Assembly (NCBI RefSeq): GCF_001632365.1
Contig: NW_024468513.1
Location: 584,668 to 648,667, forward strand
DNA length: 64,000 bases
Origin: Laetiporus sulphureus 93-53
Lineage: Eukaryota > Basidiomycota > Agaricomycetes > Polyporales > Laetiporaceae
Direction: 5' to 3'
The notes beneath the pieces were generated by a model. The model did no database searches. It was not told the origin of the DNA and saw only the letters and a program-made list of their open reading frames with translations. Positions 34,437-46,290 of the stretch are shown piece after piece (positions within the stretch are counted from its first letter, which is position 1; every line of letters begins with the position of its first letter). Made by a program: the position numbers and the translations under genes.

Positions 34437-36617
34437 TCATGAGGTGACCGTCCTCCGCTCCCGCTCTTTTGTCTTCGCACCGGGTCCAAAGCGCTCCTGG
34501 AAGTCAATGAGCTCCTCCATCAACTCCTCCATGAGTTTCATGGTCGGCGGCGACGAGCTTGGCGGTTTCGATTCTTGCGGAATGGAAAGTATGCCATCAA
34601 GCAGATTCAACTGCTTCTCCTGCAGTGGTGAGTCGGTGAGAGGCACATTCTCTACCGCTATTGGCAAAGTATTGCCATTTTCGGATACCTGGGTGTCTCC
34701 ATCTTGCCGTGGCTCCTCTTCGTTGGACGCCCGGGCATCCTTCAACGCCTTTTCAAGAGACTCCCTCCGCCTGCTTCTCTCCAACGCGCTCGCCTGTTCC
34801 CTTCCCACCCATTCCACCAGCGCTCGAACGCGCTTGTTCATGTCCCCAACACTCATTCGTTTTGCCGGCCACTTTACTTTCACTCCTCGCTCGGTTGTGC
34901 GCTCGAGAGACTCTCGGCCGTTAGGATCGACGCCAGATCCTCGGACTTCTAATGGTCGTGGTGTTTCGCTCGGCAGCATAGGCTCAAGGTGAGCAAGATG
35001 ATCTGGCAAGCCCCATGAGGTATAGAGAGGCTGTTGCGACAAGGCGTATGCATGCGAGTGGTAGTAGGCGCGCGACACGGCAGAGGAATTGGCATGTGAG
35101 CCAAGATTTCCGCCAGCGCCGGTCACAGAGTTGGCTTGCGCCCGTCGTCCGCCGTGATCGTTCCCCGTCGTTGCTATGCGAGGATACATGAGCAAAGATA
35201 ACCAATCATGACGGATAATGCTACCTTTAGAACGGTTGTTGGCCTGCTTCCGTGCAGACGTTGGCACGACTGAAGCAGAAGTCAGTTACCAGGCACGTGA
35301 CATACGTCACAGATCTAGGTTGACAGACCTTCCTCTCCTTCTCCCAACACCAGATCCTGCGCTTGTGCTTTTCGCGCGTTTGTTCGTCTATTTCGTGGGT
35401 TCTTCGCCGTCGATGCTGGAGCAGGTGTGTTTTTGATATTGACATTGTTGACGACCGGTGTGGGATCACGAGCAATAGCGTTTGCCACAGTTGTGCGATC
35501 AGATGCAATAGACGCCGATCTTGTCCGCTTCGAGGCCACACTAGCGGTAGACGGTCAATCACGATGAAGATAGGGCAAACGAGCAACTCACGCATCATCA
35601 TCAGAGCGTTTGCGCTTTCGCCGACTGCTTGGAGCCGTCAATGGGTCCTGTTCGGCCCCCGCGTGCCCGTTAACATCGCTCCCTGTACCATTGACGACAG
35701 GCGTATCTGCAGCCTCCTGCGCTGCCGCTGCCGCCGCCGCCTCAGCAGCAGTCGCCTCAATCAATGCCTGCACGCTGTCCTCATATGCGGCATCCCTGCT
35801 ATTCATGGTATTCCTTCGTTTCGTCGGTTTGGGCTGGATGATGGGAGAGTGGGAACGGGATGCGCGAGACGGATTAGCAGCGGCAGTGTGATGTGAGTTG
35901 GTCGATGATTGTCGAGCTCGCTTCGCATGCTTTCTACAGGACCGACATTCTGTCAGATAGGCTATAATGCGATGGAAGGCGCACGCACTTGAGCAGATCG
36001 ACGTATAAATCAGGCCGGCACACCTCGCAATAATGCTCATCAGGGATGGCTTCGACGGCGGGGTAACCCATGCATAGACAGTGCTGCCAGGCCTCACATA
36101 GATCGCACTGCACCATAGCGTCTCCGGCAGCGTCTGAGTCCTCCTCGCCTGTGATGCAACCTGAGTAATAGAAGTGACTCGATGCGTTGTAGAACTGACC
36201 ACAGATACATCGAGTGACACCCGTCTCCTCGTTCTCCCCTTCAGCGTCTGCCGCCGCCTCCGCACCAGGCGCGTCAACATACGCAATGTCGTCGTGGCTA
36301 TCGCCGTTTGCAACGTCAGATAACTTCTCTTTGTCTCTTCCCTTGCGTTTCGCGCGCCCGTTTCCATTTCCGTTGACGCCATTCTTGCGAACGTCCTCGA
36401 GCACATCGTCGTGGTCATCCTGCTTGCTGCGCTTGCTCTTGTTCGAGCTGTTTGATGTCGTGAGAGCTGGTCGGATCGAGTTTTCCTTGGCTTTGGGACC
36501 CGTATCAGCGGCTGGTGACCCTGCCGGGGATTTGGATGCTGAGGGTGCGGAACGTCTGCCTGAGCGGCGGGGCTCCTTCGGAGAGGGTGGAGGACCCATT
36601 ACTGCTACATTGGCCAT
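34437..36617 (-). CDS. CTI6: PHD-finger protein, Cti6-like (Rpd3 histone deacetylase complex)
   Basis: Cti6 is a PHD subunit of the large Rpd3 deacetylase complex that reads histone H3 tails. Five exons: 36617-35989, 35933-35592, 35540-35329, 35269-35225, 35173-34437 give 654 aa. After a Ser/Lys-rich N-terminus comes the C4HC3 PHD finger at ~137-200: CICG, then an acidic insert (TGEEDSDAAGDA), QCDLCEAWQHCLCMG, and HYCEVCRPD. The middle is basic and Ala-rich, with an AAAAAAA run. The C-terminal block SWGLPDHLAHLEPMLP, VKVKWPAKRMSVGDMNKRVR and ALVEWVGREQ is well conserved-looking and characteristic of fungal Cti6-type proteins. The insert between the first and second zinc-ligand pairs is long. 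The start at 36617 is the first ATG that gives this reading. Confidence 0.85.
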
Positions 36618-36956
36618 GGCCTGGCGCCAGAGGATGGTGGTGTCGATGCAGCAGAGGCGTGGAGGATGTAGTGGTCGAGTGCCGTCGAGGGACAAGAAGA
36701 TAGGGATTCAAGGTCGAATTCGCGGTGACCCTGGCGGAGGTCCATTATTGCCTCTCCGTGCGACAATCAGCTAGGGTTTCCAATTAGTTTTGCACATCTT
36801 CTGATTTGGTAGTTTTATACCCGTGCCGGCTCGGATAAGCCTTTATCAGGACTGTTATATTTCCAATCTGTATGATGTTGCCGTCATTCCTCAAGCCTCC
36901 TGATCACGATCCACCGCCTCTAGCTCAGCTCCAATATACCATTCCACGGCTCGTTC
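36618..36956. promoter_or_regulatory. Shared promoter region between the CTI6-like gene and VPS8
   Basis: 339 nt between two divergent starts. Contains A/T-richer stretches around 36785-36880 flanked by C-rich leaders. No specific site assigned. Confidence 0.4.
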
Positions 36957-39900
36957 ATGAATGGGACACAGCGCTTCGAAGGCGACGGTGAAAGTCGCGT
37001 CGGCGACGAGGCTCCGCTCGAGTTCTCCGACAATGAGGGAGAGGAAATTCAAGACGACCTCGGCGGAAATTACTCGACGCGTCTTGAAGAGCTCTTGAGC
37101 AACTCTGATGGCGGCTCAGAGCCCCGTAGTCAGAACCACGACGACAATGACGATGAAGAAGATTTTTTGTACAACGGAATCGACGCAGAACACGTTGTGG
37201 GATACGGAGAACAACTGCGAGAGGTGCTGGGCCCGGAGCATGAAGATGACGAGCTCGAACATCATCAGAAAGAGAATGCAATCCTCGAGGAAGTTTTGGA
37301 GAAGGAGAGTCTGGCTGCAGCAATGCAGGATGAAGCGCAGGTGAGGTCGGCATTTGGCTCAGTGCCACGGTTCTTGACGCATAGCCCGTGTGTCGCAGGC
37401 GGACGCAGACCGCCCCGTAGCTGCGGATTCGCCGCCGCCGGTCTCTCCTCCGTCTACGTCTGTATCGTCCTCTCCATCGAAGATTCATTCGCCCAAGAAA
37501 ACAAACTCGCCCAGCGGAATGTCATGGCCATTTCTTCATCCTGCTATTTCCAGGCTGCGTTCTTCCACTCCTCAGCCTTCACAAGTGCCATCCTCGGCAA
37601 GCGCGGGGACGTTATTCTCATACGGCTACGGAGGAGCGTCAGTCACACCCTCGCACGTATCTGCACTGTCACCCACGTCCTCCACGACCAACTTAGTCGC
37701 AGGGCTAGGGAAGTCGGAGGGTATGGACGGTCAAGCGCAGCGAGAAGTCTTTCGATGGACGAAGTTGAGAGCCATTGATGAACTGGTGTACTCAAACAAT
37801 TCTCAAAGGATCACCTCCCTGCTAGAGACCGAGATTATCGGAGCACCAACCGTTCTCGCGGCGAATGGGCTCATCTGCATCGGGACAGACGCTGGGAAAG
37901 TTATGGTCTTCGACTTCAAACAGCATTTGAAGTGCATCTGCGGCTTTGATAACTCAGGTGCGCACGAATATCTCCGAAGGGTGTTTGTCTTGACCGCAGT
38001 TCTCTAGATAGAGCGATCGGACCGGTTACAGCTGTGGCTCTATCATTCGATCATATGTTCGTAGCCTCGGGCCACGCGTCGGGACATATACAGCTGTTTG
38101 ACTTGAAGACTCCTAAGGCCCCAGTCCGTTTCGTTGTCCCTACGACACTTGACGCTGTGGCATCTGGGCGGCAAGAAGGGCACTTGGCTGGCTCCAGGAT
38201 AGTCAGTGTCGGGTTCATCGCCGGGAGACATACTGCCCTCGTTTCAGCCGATGACAGCGGCCTTGCCTTCTACCATAGCTTGGGCAAGGTCTTCTTCATG
38301 GATGCCTCGGATACACTGCGACTGTTGGGAAAGTATCCTGATGAGGAGCTGCCGACTGCATCGACCTCGCATCACTTCCGCCGTCGAAAGACACGCAAAG
38401 CCAGTACTATCCTAGCAACGGGACCTCTTCCGCTTGGCACAGCATCACATCCGACCGATCAATACAACCTGGTCGCGCTTCTCACGCCAATCAAGCTCGT
38501 AATCGTCGGGCTGAAGCCATCGCCCAGAACTTGGTACCGATGTCATAGGGAATCGGACGATGTCAGCATTAAATCTAGATTCAAGGGTACCCTCGCGTGG
38601 TATCCAAGCATCGTAAAGGATGACGGCTCCTATGCGGAGATAAACGACAAGAAGGCTAAAGCCAAATGCTCTACTCAATCGTCATCGACACCTATGTTGA
38701 TATATTCTTGGGGCGATACGCTGTATCTCATGCGCGTTTTCGAGTCCAAGGTTTCACAGCAAGTCCGCAACAAGCGGACAGGGAAGGTGGACACAGCCGA
38801 GGTCGGCATAGTCACTTTCGAAGAAGCCGGGAAATGGACAGTAGACGGCGATATACTGGCATTGCAATGGCTGAATGTCAATGTGGGTTCGTTTGCCTGG
38901 GTCCTGTCTCGCTTGAATTGCACCGTCTCACATTCATTTGACAGCAAGTTATTGTCCTTACTCTCACCAATCTGGAGGTGTACGACGTTCGCTCAACGAA
39001 GCTGGTTGAGCGTGTTCCATATGACGCTTGGACTCTCGTCTCTCCGACGTTGAGCCACACAACGAACGGCAGTGTCTCATACCCTGATGCCGTGACCGAG
39101 GTGGCACATAGCATGCGAGTTTATAAGGGCAAGATTTTCATGCTTGTAAGTCCTACCATGTTGCACCGCGTGCTCGACTCACCTCCGCACACAGGGTCAA
39201 CACGAGCTCCAGGTCGGGACGCTGTTGACCTGGGCCGATCGGATTTTAGCGTTCGTCGAGAAGGGCGACTTCTTAAGTGCTATCGAGTTGACTCGTGCAT
39301 ATTACGTCGGGGAGACTTCAAGCAACAAAAACGGGCTCCCAGAGTCGACGGAAAAACTCAAAGATGTCGTTGGAGAGAAGATGCGCGAGCTCATGAGAGC
39401 CTCTGCTGATTACGCCTTTTCGGAAGATCGTATGATTGACGAGACCCATGTCACTCTGGACGGACGCGGTGTGGATCGGACCTCTCTATTCGAAGGGCTG
39501 GTCAGGACATGCGCACGAGCCTGCATCGCACTGGACGACTACGAATATCTATTTGAGGATCTCTTCCAATATTATGATGACAACGGCATCGCGCGGATCT
39601 TTCTATTGCAATTGGAACCATTCATCCTGGAGAGGAAGATCCATCAAGTTCCTCCTCGTATCACTCAAAGGCTCGTCGCCATGCATGAGGAGAACAACCA
39701 GCCTGATTTTGTGGAACGTGTCATCTGGCATATCGATCCTGACTGTCTCGATGTGAATCAGGCGATTACGCTCTGTCAGAAGCATCATCTCTACGACGCC
39801 TTGATCTACGTCTACAATCGAGCGCTGAAAGATTACGTCTCGCCATTGGTGGAACTCATCGGTCTTGTGCGAAAGGTCCAACAATATCGAAAAACTCGAC

Positions 39901-41918
39901 GCGAGGGATCTCCAGTGCCTGTGAATGCAGGTGACGAAGCTATCGAGCCAGTAGTGCTGAATGCATACAAGGTGTATTCCTATCTTGCCGACGTTCTCAC
40001 AGGGCTGGCTTATCCATCCGCGGAGCCACTTCCGGAAGAGGAGTCGCTGCAAGCGAAGAAAGATGTGTACACATTCCTGTTCAATGGTCGATCTAGTGTG
40101 CGGCCAATAGAAAATGGAGAAGAGTTGATCCTAACAGCCGACGAGGAGAACGGTGTAGAGCCGACATATCCATATACCCGTCTGCTCCTCCGGTTTGACC
40201 CCGAGGCGTTTCTGCACACGCTTGATCTGGCATTTGAAGACGCGTTTTTCAACGATAAAACACGAGCTGTTAATCGACTCGTGATCGTTAAGATTCTATT
40301 GGAGATCTTGTCTTCGCCAGCTCTTCCTCACACTGAGTTCACTTTCATTAACGTCTTCCTTGCACGGAACATTCCCAAATATCCGCAGTTCATCCAAATC
40401 CCTCCTAGTGCTCTTCATAACATTCTCATCAGTCTTGCTGAAGACCCGGACTCTGCTACACGCGAAGACAGGCAGCTAGCTGCAGAATATCTGCTGTCTG
40501 CATACACTCCGCATGAAAGTGAAAGGCTCGCTGCTCTGTTCGAGAAGGCCGGATTCTATCGAATATTGCGCTCCTGGTACCGACAGGAGCGTCAGTGGAC
40601 TCCCTTGCTCAAGACGTATCTCCATGATCCCGACCTATCTCGTTCCGATCTTTCCCCTTACATCAGCGACGTCTTGGTCATGGTAGAACGTGCACATAAA
40701 GGAACACTACCGACTGAGGTGGCGAACACGGTGGTTAGGTCATTACCCTCGTTGCTCAGCAGCAGCGTAATGAACACGGCTGCCCTGCTTGATCAGCATC
40801 TACCCACAATGCATGAAAGCGCGTTTGCCCTCTTGGATTCTCGAAGCGAAGAAGATCGCCATGCCTACTTGCAGTATCTTCTTGGTCCACCAACGGAGGG
40901 CGAGAGTTGCTGTTTCGTCCCGTTTCGCAGGGGTGGACCGTCACCTCATGTACCCCCCGCTCTCCGGCAAATATACATTTCCTTGTGCTGTCATCTTGAC
41001 CCCTCGAGCGTCATTCCTGCTATTCGCTATCTCCCGTCAAATTTCGTTGACGTTACGACCGTCGTCCAAATATGCGAGGAACACGAAGTGTATGACGCAG
41101 CTGTCTGGATGTTGAGCCATAGTGGTGATGCCATGGCTGCTCTGGCCAAAGCTGAGGCGTATGAATCCAGTCTGTCAGCTAGGCTTGGTGATGCATTGTC
41201 GCAACCACATCCTGGTTCGGAATCTACCGTCACCTCGACATTATCCATGATACAAGCTATTGGCGAGGCTGCAATTGCTATGTGCCTTGAACAATTGCAA
41301 AAGTCAGTCATCCCAGTGGAAGAAGTATGGTTCCAGCTTCTCCGATGTCAAATCGATGCTGTTCAACGCGTCGCCAGCGTCTGTTCATCTGGGTTCCCCG
41401 ACGCACATCAGGACAATTCAGAGAACAGAGAATTTCTCGAGCTTCAACAGCGTACCATCTCTAGTCTGCGCTCACTAGTGCAGCAGTCGTTTAGCTCTTT
41501 GATGTCGATCAACTCTGCAAAAGAAGTGTCACTCCCGCGTTTGTTCAAGCGGCTTATCACTTCTGCATCACAGAGCAACGTGGCTAAGCCTGCCCTATAC
41601 GCGGAGTTCAGAACGCTGTTTACCGGGATGTTGGACACCTATCGCTCAGACACAGACATGCTAGTCATTACCAAACATCTCGTTGACGATGATCTGTTCG
41701 CGACGATTGAAATGCTAGCGCAGCAACGCGCCCGAGGATGGCCAGCCCTTCAAGGGATTTGTCGTTCATGCGGAAAGCCCTTCCTTGACACAGTAAGTAC
41801 ACCAGAAAATAATACAGGATCGAGCGATGGAGTTCCCATCATTGTATCACGGACAGGCGAGATATACCACAGTACCTGTGCAACAGCTGAGCATCCTAAT
41901 ACCATTAGCGTACATTAG
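36957..41918 (+). CDS. VPS8: Vps8, CORVET complex subunit
   Basis: Rab5/Vps21-binding subunit of the CORVET tether for early endosome fusion. Five exons: 36957-37340, 37399-37957, 38008-38882, 38945-39145, 39195-41918 give 1580 aa. The N-terminus is acidic and disordered, then Ser/Pro-rich. A WD40-like propeller follows from ~210 (VTAVALSFDHMFVASGHA; GHIQLFDLKTP; TALVSADDSGLAFYHS). Then come QVGTLLTWADRILAFVEKGD and the alpha-solenoid (AFSEDRMID, ALDDYEYLFEDLFQYY, QAITLCQKHHLYDALIYV), with a RING-type end: CRSCGKPF and, later, YHSTC. Only part of a RING zinc-ligand set is visible. A GTAAGT at 41793 lies in the last exon, but reading through keeps the YHSTC pair, so I left it unspliced. The exon 3 acceptor (38007) has a nearby in-frame alternative at 38013. 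Confidence 0.93.
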
Positions 41919-41993
41919 ACTAGGTTTCATATGAGAATTGTAATGACCCTGGAATCGATGACATTCATGCGTCGGTGGAGACTTGCTAGAATG

Positions 41994-44900
41994 TCACTCG
42001 TCGGACAAGCTAGCACTGGCCATGTCCCGCAGCGATTTAAACGAGCCACTCTGACTAGTAGCAACCCCGAGTGATTCTGCGTCCTTGCCGAAGGCTTCTA
42101 CATCTAGCATCATCTGGGCACGAATTTTTTCTTCATCCGCTCTCCCATCGTCCTCTTTGGCGCTACTACCAAACAGTGAAAACGCAGATTTCTTGCCCTT
42201 CTTCAGCTTACGTAGAGATTCTTCGGTTTTCTTCATGGCTGATAGATAATAGATGTACCTGTCATGGGGTCAGCTAGGCTTCGAGTGACAGCTGTAATGG
42301 CTCACCTTTGCACAACAATCTCGAAGACTTCCTCAGCATATGCCTGCAGAAAATTGCCTCTCAAAGGTGCGCCCGGACCCTCCGCGTTATCAATGGCGAA
42401 GAAATTTTTGATTGGTCGGAAGATGAGCGAAATGAAGTAACTTGGTTCGGTCGGCATGCGTCGACTGGAAGACATGGCCCGAAATTGAGAAGGTATGGAC
42501 CGCATCGACAAAAGAGCATCGCATGCACGTCGTGCTAGAATAGCTATGATTTGGCTCGACAGAGGCGGAATCAGGGATGTCAACGAGGATATTGAACGTT
42601 TGAGGGCGTCTGCATTATAGGAGCCTGTCAACACTGCTCACGCTGCAATATCCGCTTCACGAACCTTCCGGACTGACATCAATGCTTCGGTCGCTAAGCT
42701 CTGGCAGCATCATGCTGATCTCCTCTCTCCAGAGCTTCATGACATGCGACTCCACAGCCTTGATGTCAATAATCGCAATAGAGAACCGCTGCAGCGATGC
42801 CTCATCAGCTGCAGTGGACTCCGCAGAGGCCATCTCCAATGAGGGCAGCGGTGTGCCTGAGCGAGATGCAGAAACAGGAGAACCTCCAGGTGCCTAGGTT
42901 TACGTCAACGTGAGCATTTCATATCTAGTCATGACAGCACGCACAGCAGCAAGTTTCTCCGCTGCAACAGCTGCGGCTACTTGAGAGGAAGGCTGAAATA
43001 CAGGAAGACTGCTTTCCAGCCATGTCTTGTACCTGCTCAAAATCTAGCCGCATTGTCAGCAGGACACATCTCGCTGTCATTGACGGGCGGACCTGCAATG
43101 TGAACTTCCAAAATCTATGGCTGAGTTCCGGTATGAAGACTTCGGCACTCCAGCATGCATTGATCGCTTCCCATATCGCGGCTGCTTGTGAAGTGACGAA
43201 CGCTTCGGCTGCTATGTGGACAACACTGTGAATTTAAATCCGTCCGCAGCATGTGAAGAGCGAACACGCACGCTTGCTAACTGCTCGTTCTAATCGAGTG
43301 ACAGCCAACGAGCCTTCTAGTCTCATGACGATTTCCTTCCAGCGAAGCTGGAAGTAAACAGGCAATTGCCATCGCCGTTCGAATGCCACGAATACTGGAT
43401 GTGCTCGCATCGCCTCGACTGAGTGAACGGAAGGCGCGAGGAACTCCACCGAGCGGATGAACGCCTGCGTTGTCTCGTAATGCTGGCAGAATGCCGTCGT
43501 TAGCTTGAACCCCAGAATAAGATGAATGTGAAGGAAAACCTTTCTGAAATCATCCGGTTTTCCTGCTGCAAAGATGACGTTACCGAGCTCGTCCATCATC
43601 GCTCTACCCAATTCCGCCCATATCACATTGGCCATGATCTCAAACCCATGGGCATCTTGCTGTCGCTTAGCGTCGGTCACTAAACGACCCTCACTCGACC
43701 TTGACCCTGACTTTACGCACACCTTCTCCGCGATTTCCATGATCCGCTTCAGGTCGCGCTCAACGAATCGTAGCACATTGTTATATAGTGCCGCCAACGG
43801 ATCATCTCGATCGTCAAGAATATGAGCTGAGGCCGCCGCAGCACCTGCGGCCAAGCTGAGGTCGAATGGATTCTGTTTGGAGGCGAAGGCAGTGAATGGA
43901 GTGTATGGTGTATGAGGAGGAAGGGAAGCTGTCAAAGGCTGTGGCGAGCGTGCCCGGGCGGTCGGATTGAATGGCGTGTGAGGGAGAATGGGCGAGTGAG
44001 GTGCAGTCAGCGCACCGGGATGGATTGTCTGTGATAACATCAGGGCATTCGAAGGCGGGAATCATTAACAGACGCACATTCTTGACGAAATCGCGTACGA
44101 CCTCCTTTCGAAGGACATCTTCGGCATCGCGCCACAGCCCAAGCATGTCATACGTCTTCAGGCACTCCGTCACGTCGGCAATCCATTTCGAGCGCTCAGC
44201 CTCGGCAGTCTTGCTGTCTTTTCCTTGACCTTTACCGCTTGATAGGGCGGTGACCGTTGAGGCAAATAGGTGGTCGAGGTCGGACGACAATGTTGATCGT
44301 ATCCGATCGATGCGCTACGTCGCGATGAGACATCAGGCGTATGAGAGAGACCAGCACATCTATAGAGAAGCTCACAAACCCATTGTGACTCGTCTATGAA
44401 GGCACTGCCCCCAGTACGCGCCCGCGAGACATGGTATAGAAGCTGGGTATATTCCGCTGCGACACGAGCAAGATGTTTCGCGCGATTACCTTCAGTTCTA
44501 CAAGAACACGTTGCAGCTGACTGAAAAGAAGAGGCGCAGTGGCTCACCTGTCTTCAGCGGCATCATCGTGGAGCGAGAGTCCCATTGTACCGACATTAGA
44601 CGAAGTCGTGTCATCCTCGGGAGGCGCTGCGATGAGCAGCAGTAACTCCAGGCGCGTGATCAACTCGGATATCTTGAGCAACAGATGCAGAAAAGCCTGG
44701 CTTAACAGTATTTACCGCCTTATTCCTGCGATGATGGGTTGAATGACGTACCTTGTCTTCCCTCAGAGCTTTCCTTTTGATCAGCTTCTCCTGAATAGCC
44801 GCCTGGATATTCTGTAACGTTTGTCTTGCACCCTGACTCATGTTATCTGCATACTATTCACCATTTAAACATGGGCATAACGTACGAGTACTTCAGACTT

Positions 44901-45308
44901 CAAGCCATCCAAGGGCGCTTTCATCATATCTAGCCTCGCACCCTCATCTTTCAAGTCCGTGCTCAAACTAATGAACGCCTCGTAGTCATCATTGATAAGC
45001 TTCACCAACTCTTCTTTGAGTTTTGCCAGATAGTCTCGAAGTTCAGAACGAAGATCAGGGAGAGACGTGTATGCACGAGAGAGCAGGAATTCTTCGACAT
45101 TGAACGTCTCTGCGGAGAGGTTGGAGTTGTCATGCGACAGAGGAACATAGACAGGCAGATCCCGCTCCGCTTTGGTCAGCCCGTCAATGTTTGTGTCGTG
45201 ATCCAGAGCGCGTGAGTTGAGCTCTCTCGTGGCAAGCTCTTCGGCGAGCCTCTCAAGTTCTAACGGGTCTCCAGGATCATCGGCCTCTGGACTTCTCATA
45301 GACAACAT
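41994..45308 (-). CDS. COG2: Conserved oligomeric Golgi complex subunit 2
   Basis: Subunit of lobe A of the COG tether for retrograde transport within the Golgi. Eleven exons: 45308-44886, 44832-44752, 44696-44548, 44497-44380, 44314-44078, 44028-43272, 43211-43093, 43043-42945, 42893-42665, 42624-42306, 42258-41994 give 931 aa. The N-terminal COG2 domain is clear: FNVEEFLLSRAYTSLPDLRS, LKEELVKLINDDYEAFISLS, DLKDEGARLDMMKAPLDGLK, then IQAAIQEKLIKRKALREDK. Further conserved pieces: QWRIDRIRSTLSSDLDHLF, RWQLPVYFQLRWKEIVMRLE, CWSAEVFIPELSHRFWKFTL. The first junction was resolved by the alignment EVL-GARQTLQ (intron 44833-44885, GTACGT..GTCAG). The junction at 43271 was chosen for its GTGCGT donor and 60-nt length; a 42-nt alternative exists. 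Its stop is 75 nt from the VPS8 stop. Confidence 0.93.
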
Positions 45309-46290
45309 AGGCAGTGGCCAGAGGGTGAAATTTGGGAACGTTTAGCAAGCAAAGGTGCGGGCAGACGAGAAGAAGTATGGCAGTAACGCAAAGTAATAGT
45401 GGTCATGCACCTAAGCTACCTGTAGCGCACACGTGGCGCGAACACGCCCATGTGATCGCGTTCAGCTCAGCCAGCAGTTTGAACGCGTCTGCTATCGACC
45501 GCTCGAGGATAGTTGCATGAGCTTAAGGCAAATGTAGAATTCGAGCAAAGGTATGACATTCTGTCATTCAGCATTGAGAGCGGTTCTTAAGCTGTAGTAT
45601 TAGCAGGACAACGCGAATAAGGGAGGAGTGGCTGAACAACGCGTTTACAGTATTCCTTTCGATGACTGAGAATTACACTATGTAGATAGACTAACAGAGC
45701 TATTGTACGGCAAACACGACAGGTGACACGCCTTCTGAGCCAGTCTAAGCGAGCCCACGGTAGCACTGCATTGCGCGAGAGGGTGAAGACAAACAATTAG
45801 AAATCCGGCAATATGTATGAAGTGAAGAATGCAGGAAGCTGTAGGGGATCCGATGGTATGATATGAGAGATTGAGTGGTAGAAAGATGAGTCAAGCAGAA
45901 AGTAACGTTGCGAAGACACGGACAGAAAAAGAACAGTTGTAGAGATAGTATAAAGATACAATGTAAACAAGCAATGCTTCATGGTGCGGCGGTACTCGAG
46001 AATTGCATAGCGACGAAGCGACTGGATAGAAGTGGGTATGAGACAAGAGAAGGCTGTGACACCTTGCATCGATGGGAGACAGCTATGCATGCAGATGTGT
46101 TGATATATGGCCGAGCCGAGAGATTTGTGGGAGAGCACTATGGATATGACTTCATAGCAGGGAAATTTCTTGAGAAAACGCAGCAGCTCTGTGAAAGATC
46201 GAGGAAATCAATCCCCTGAGTCGCACTACTTGACATGAAGCAATTGAAAGCGGAGAACGGCGTCCAGCGCATACAGGGTGAACGCCGACG
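45309..46290. other. 982-nt spacer: COG2 promoter and 3' flank of the next gene
   Basis: Both flanking genes run leftward. Read on the minus strand, the part nearer 46290 is T-rich and probably 3' UTR; the 300 nt before COG2 are its promoter. A 113-codon minus-strand frame (45797-46138) has no support. Nothing else is recognised. Confidence 0.4.

Noticed and set aside
41793..41880. GTAAGT donor near the VPS8 3' end suggesting another intron
   Set aside because: Possible acceptors give a 25-nt intron or remove the YHSTC zinc-ligand pair; reading through fits the family.
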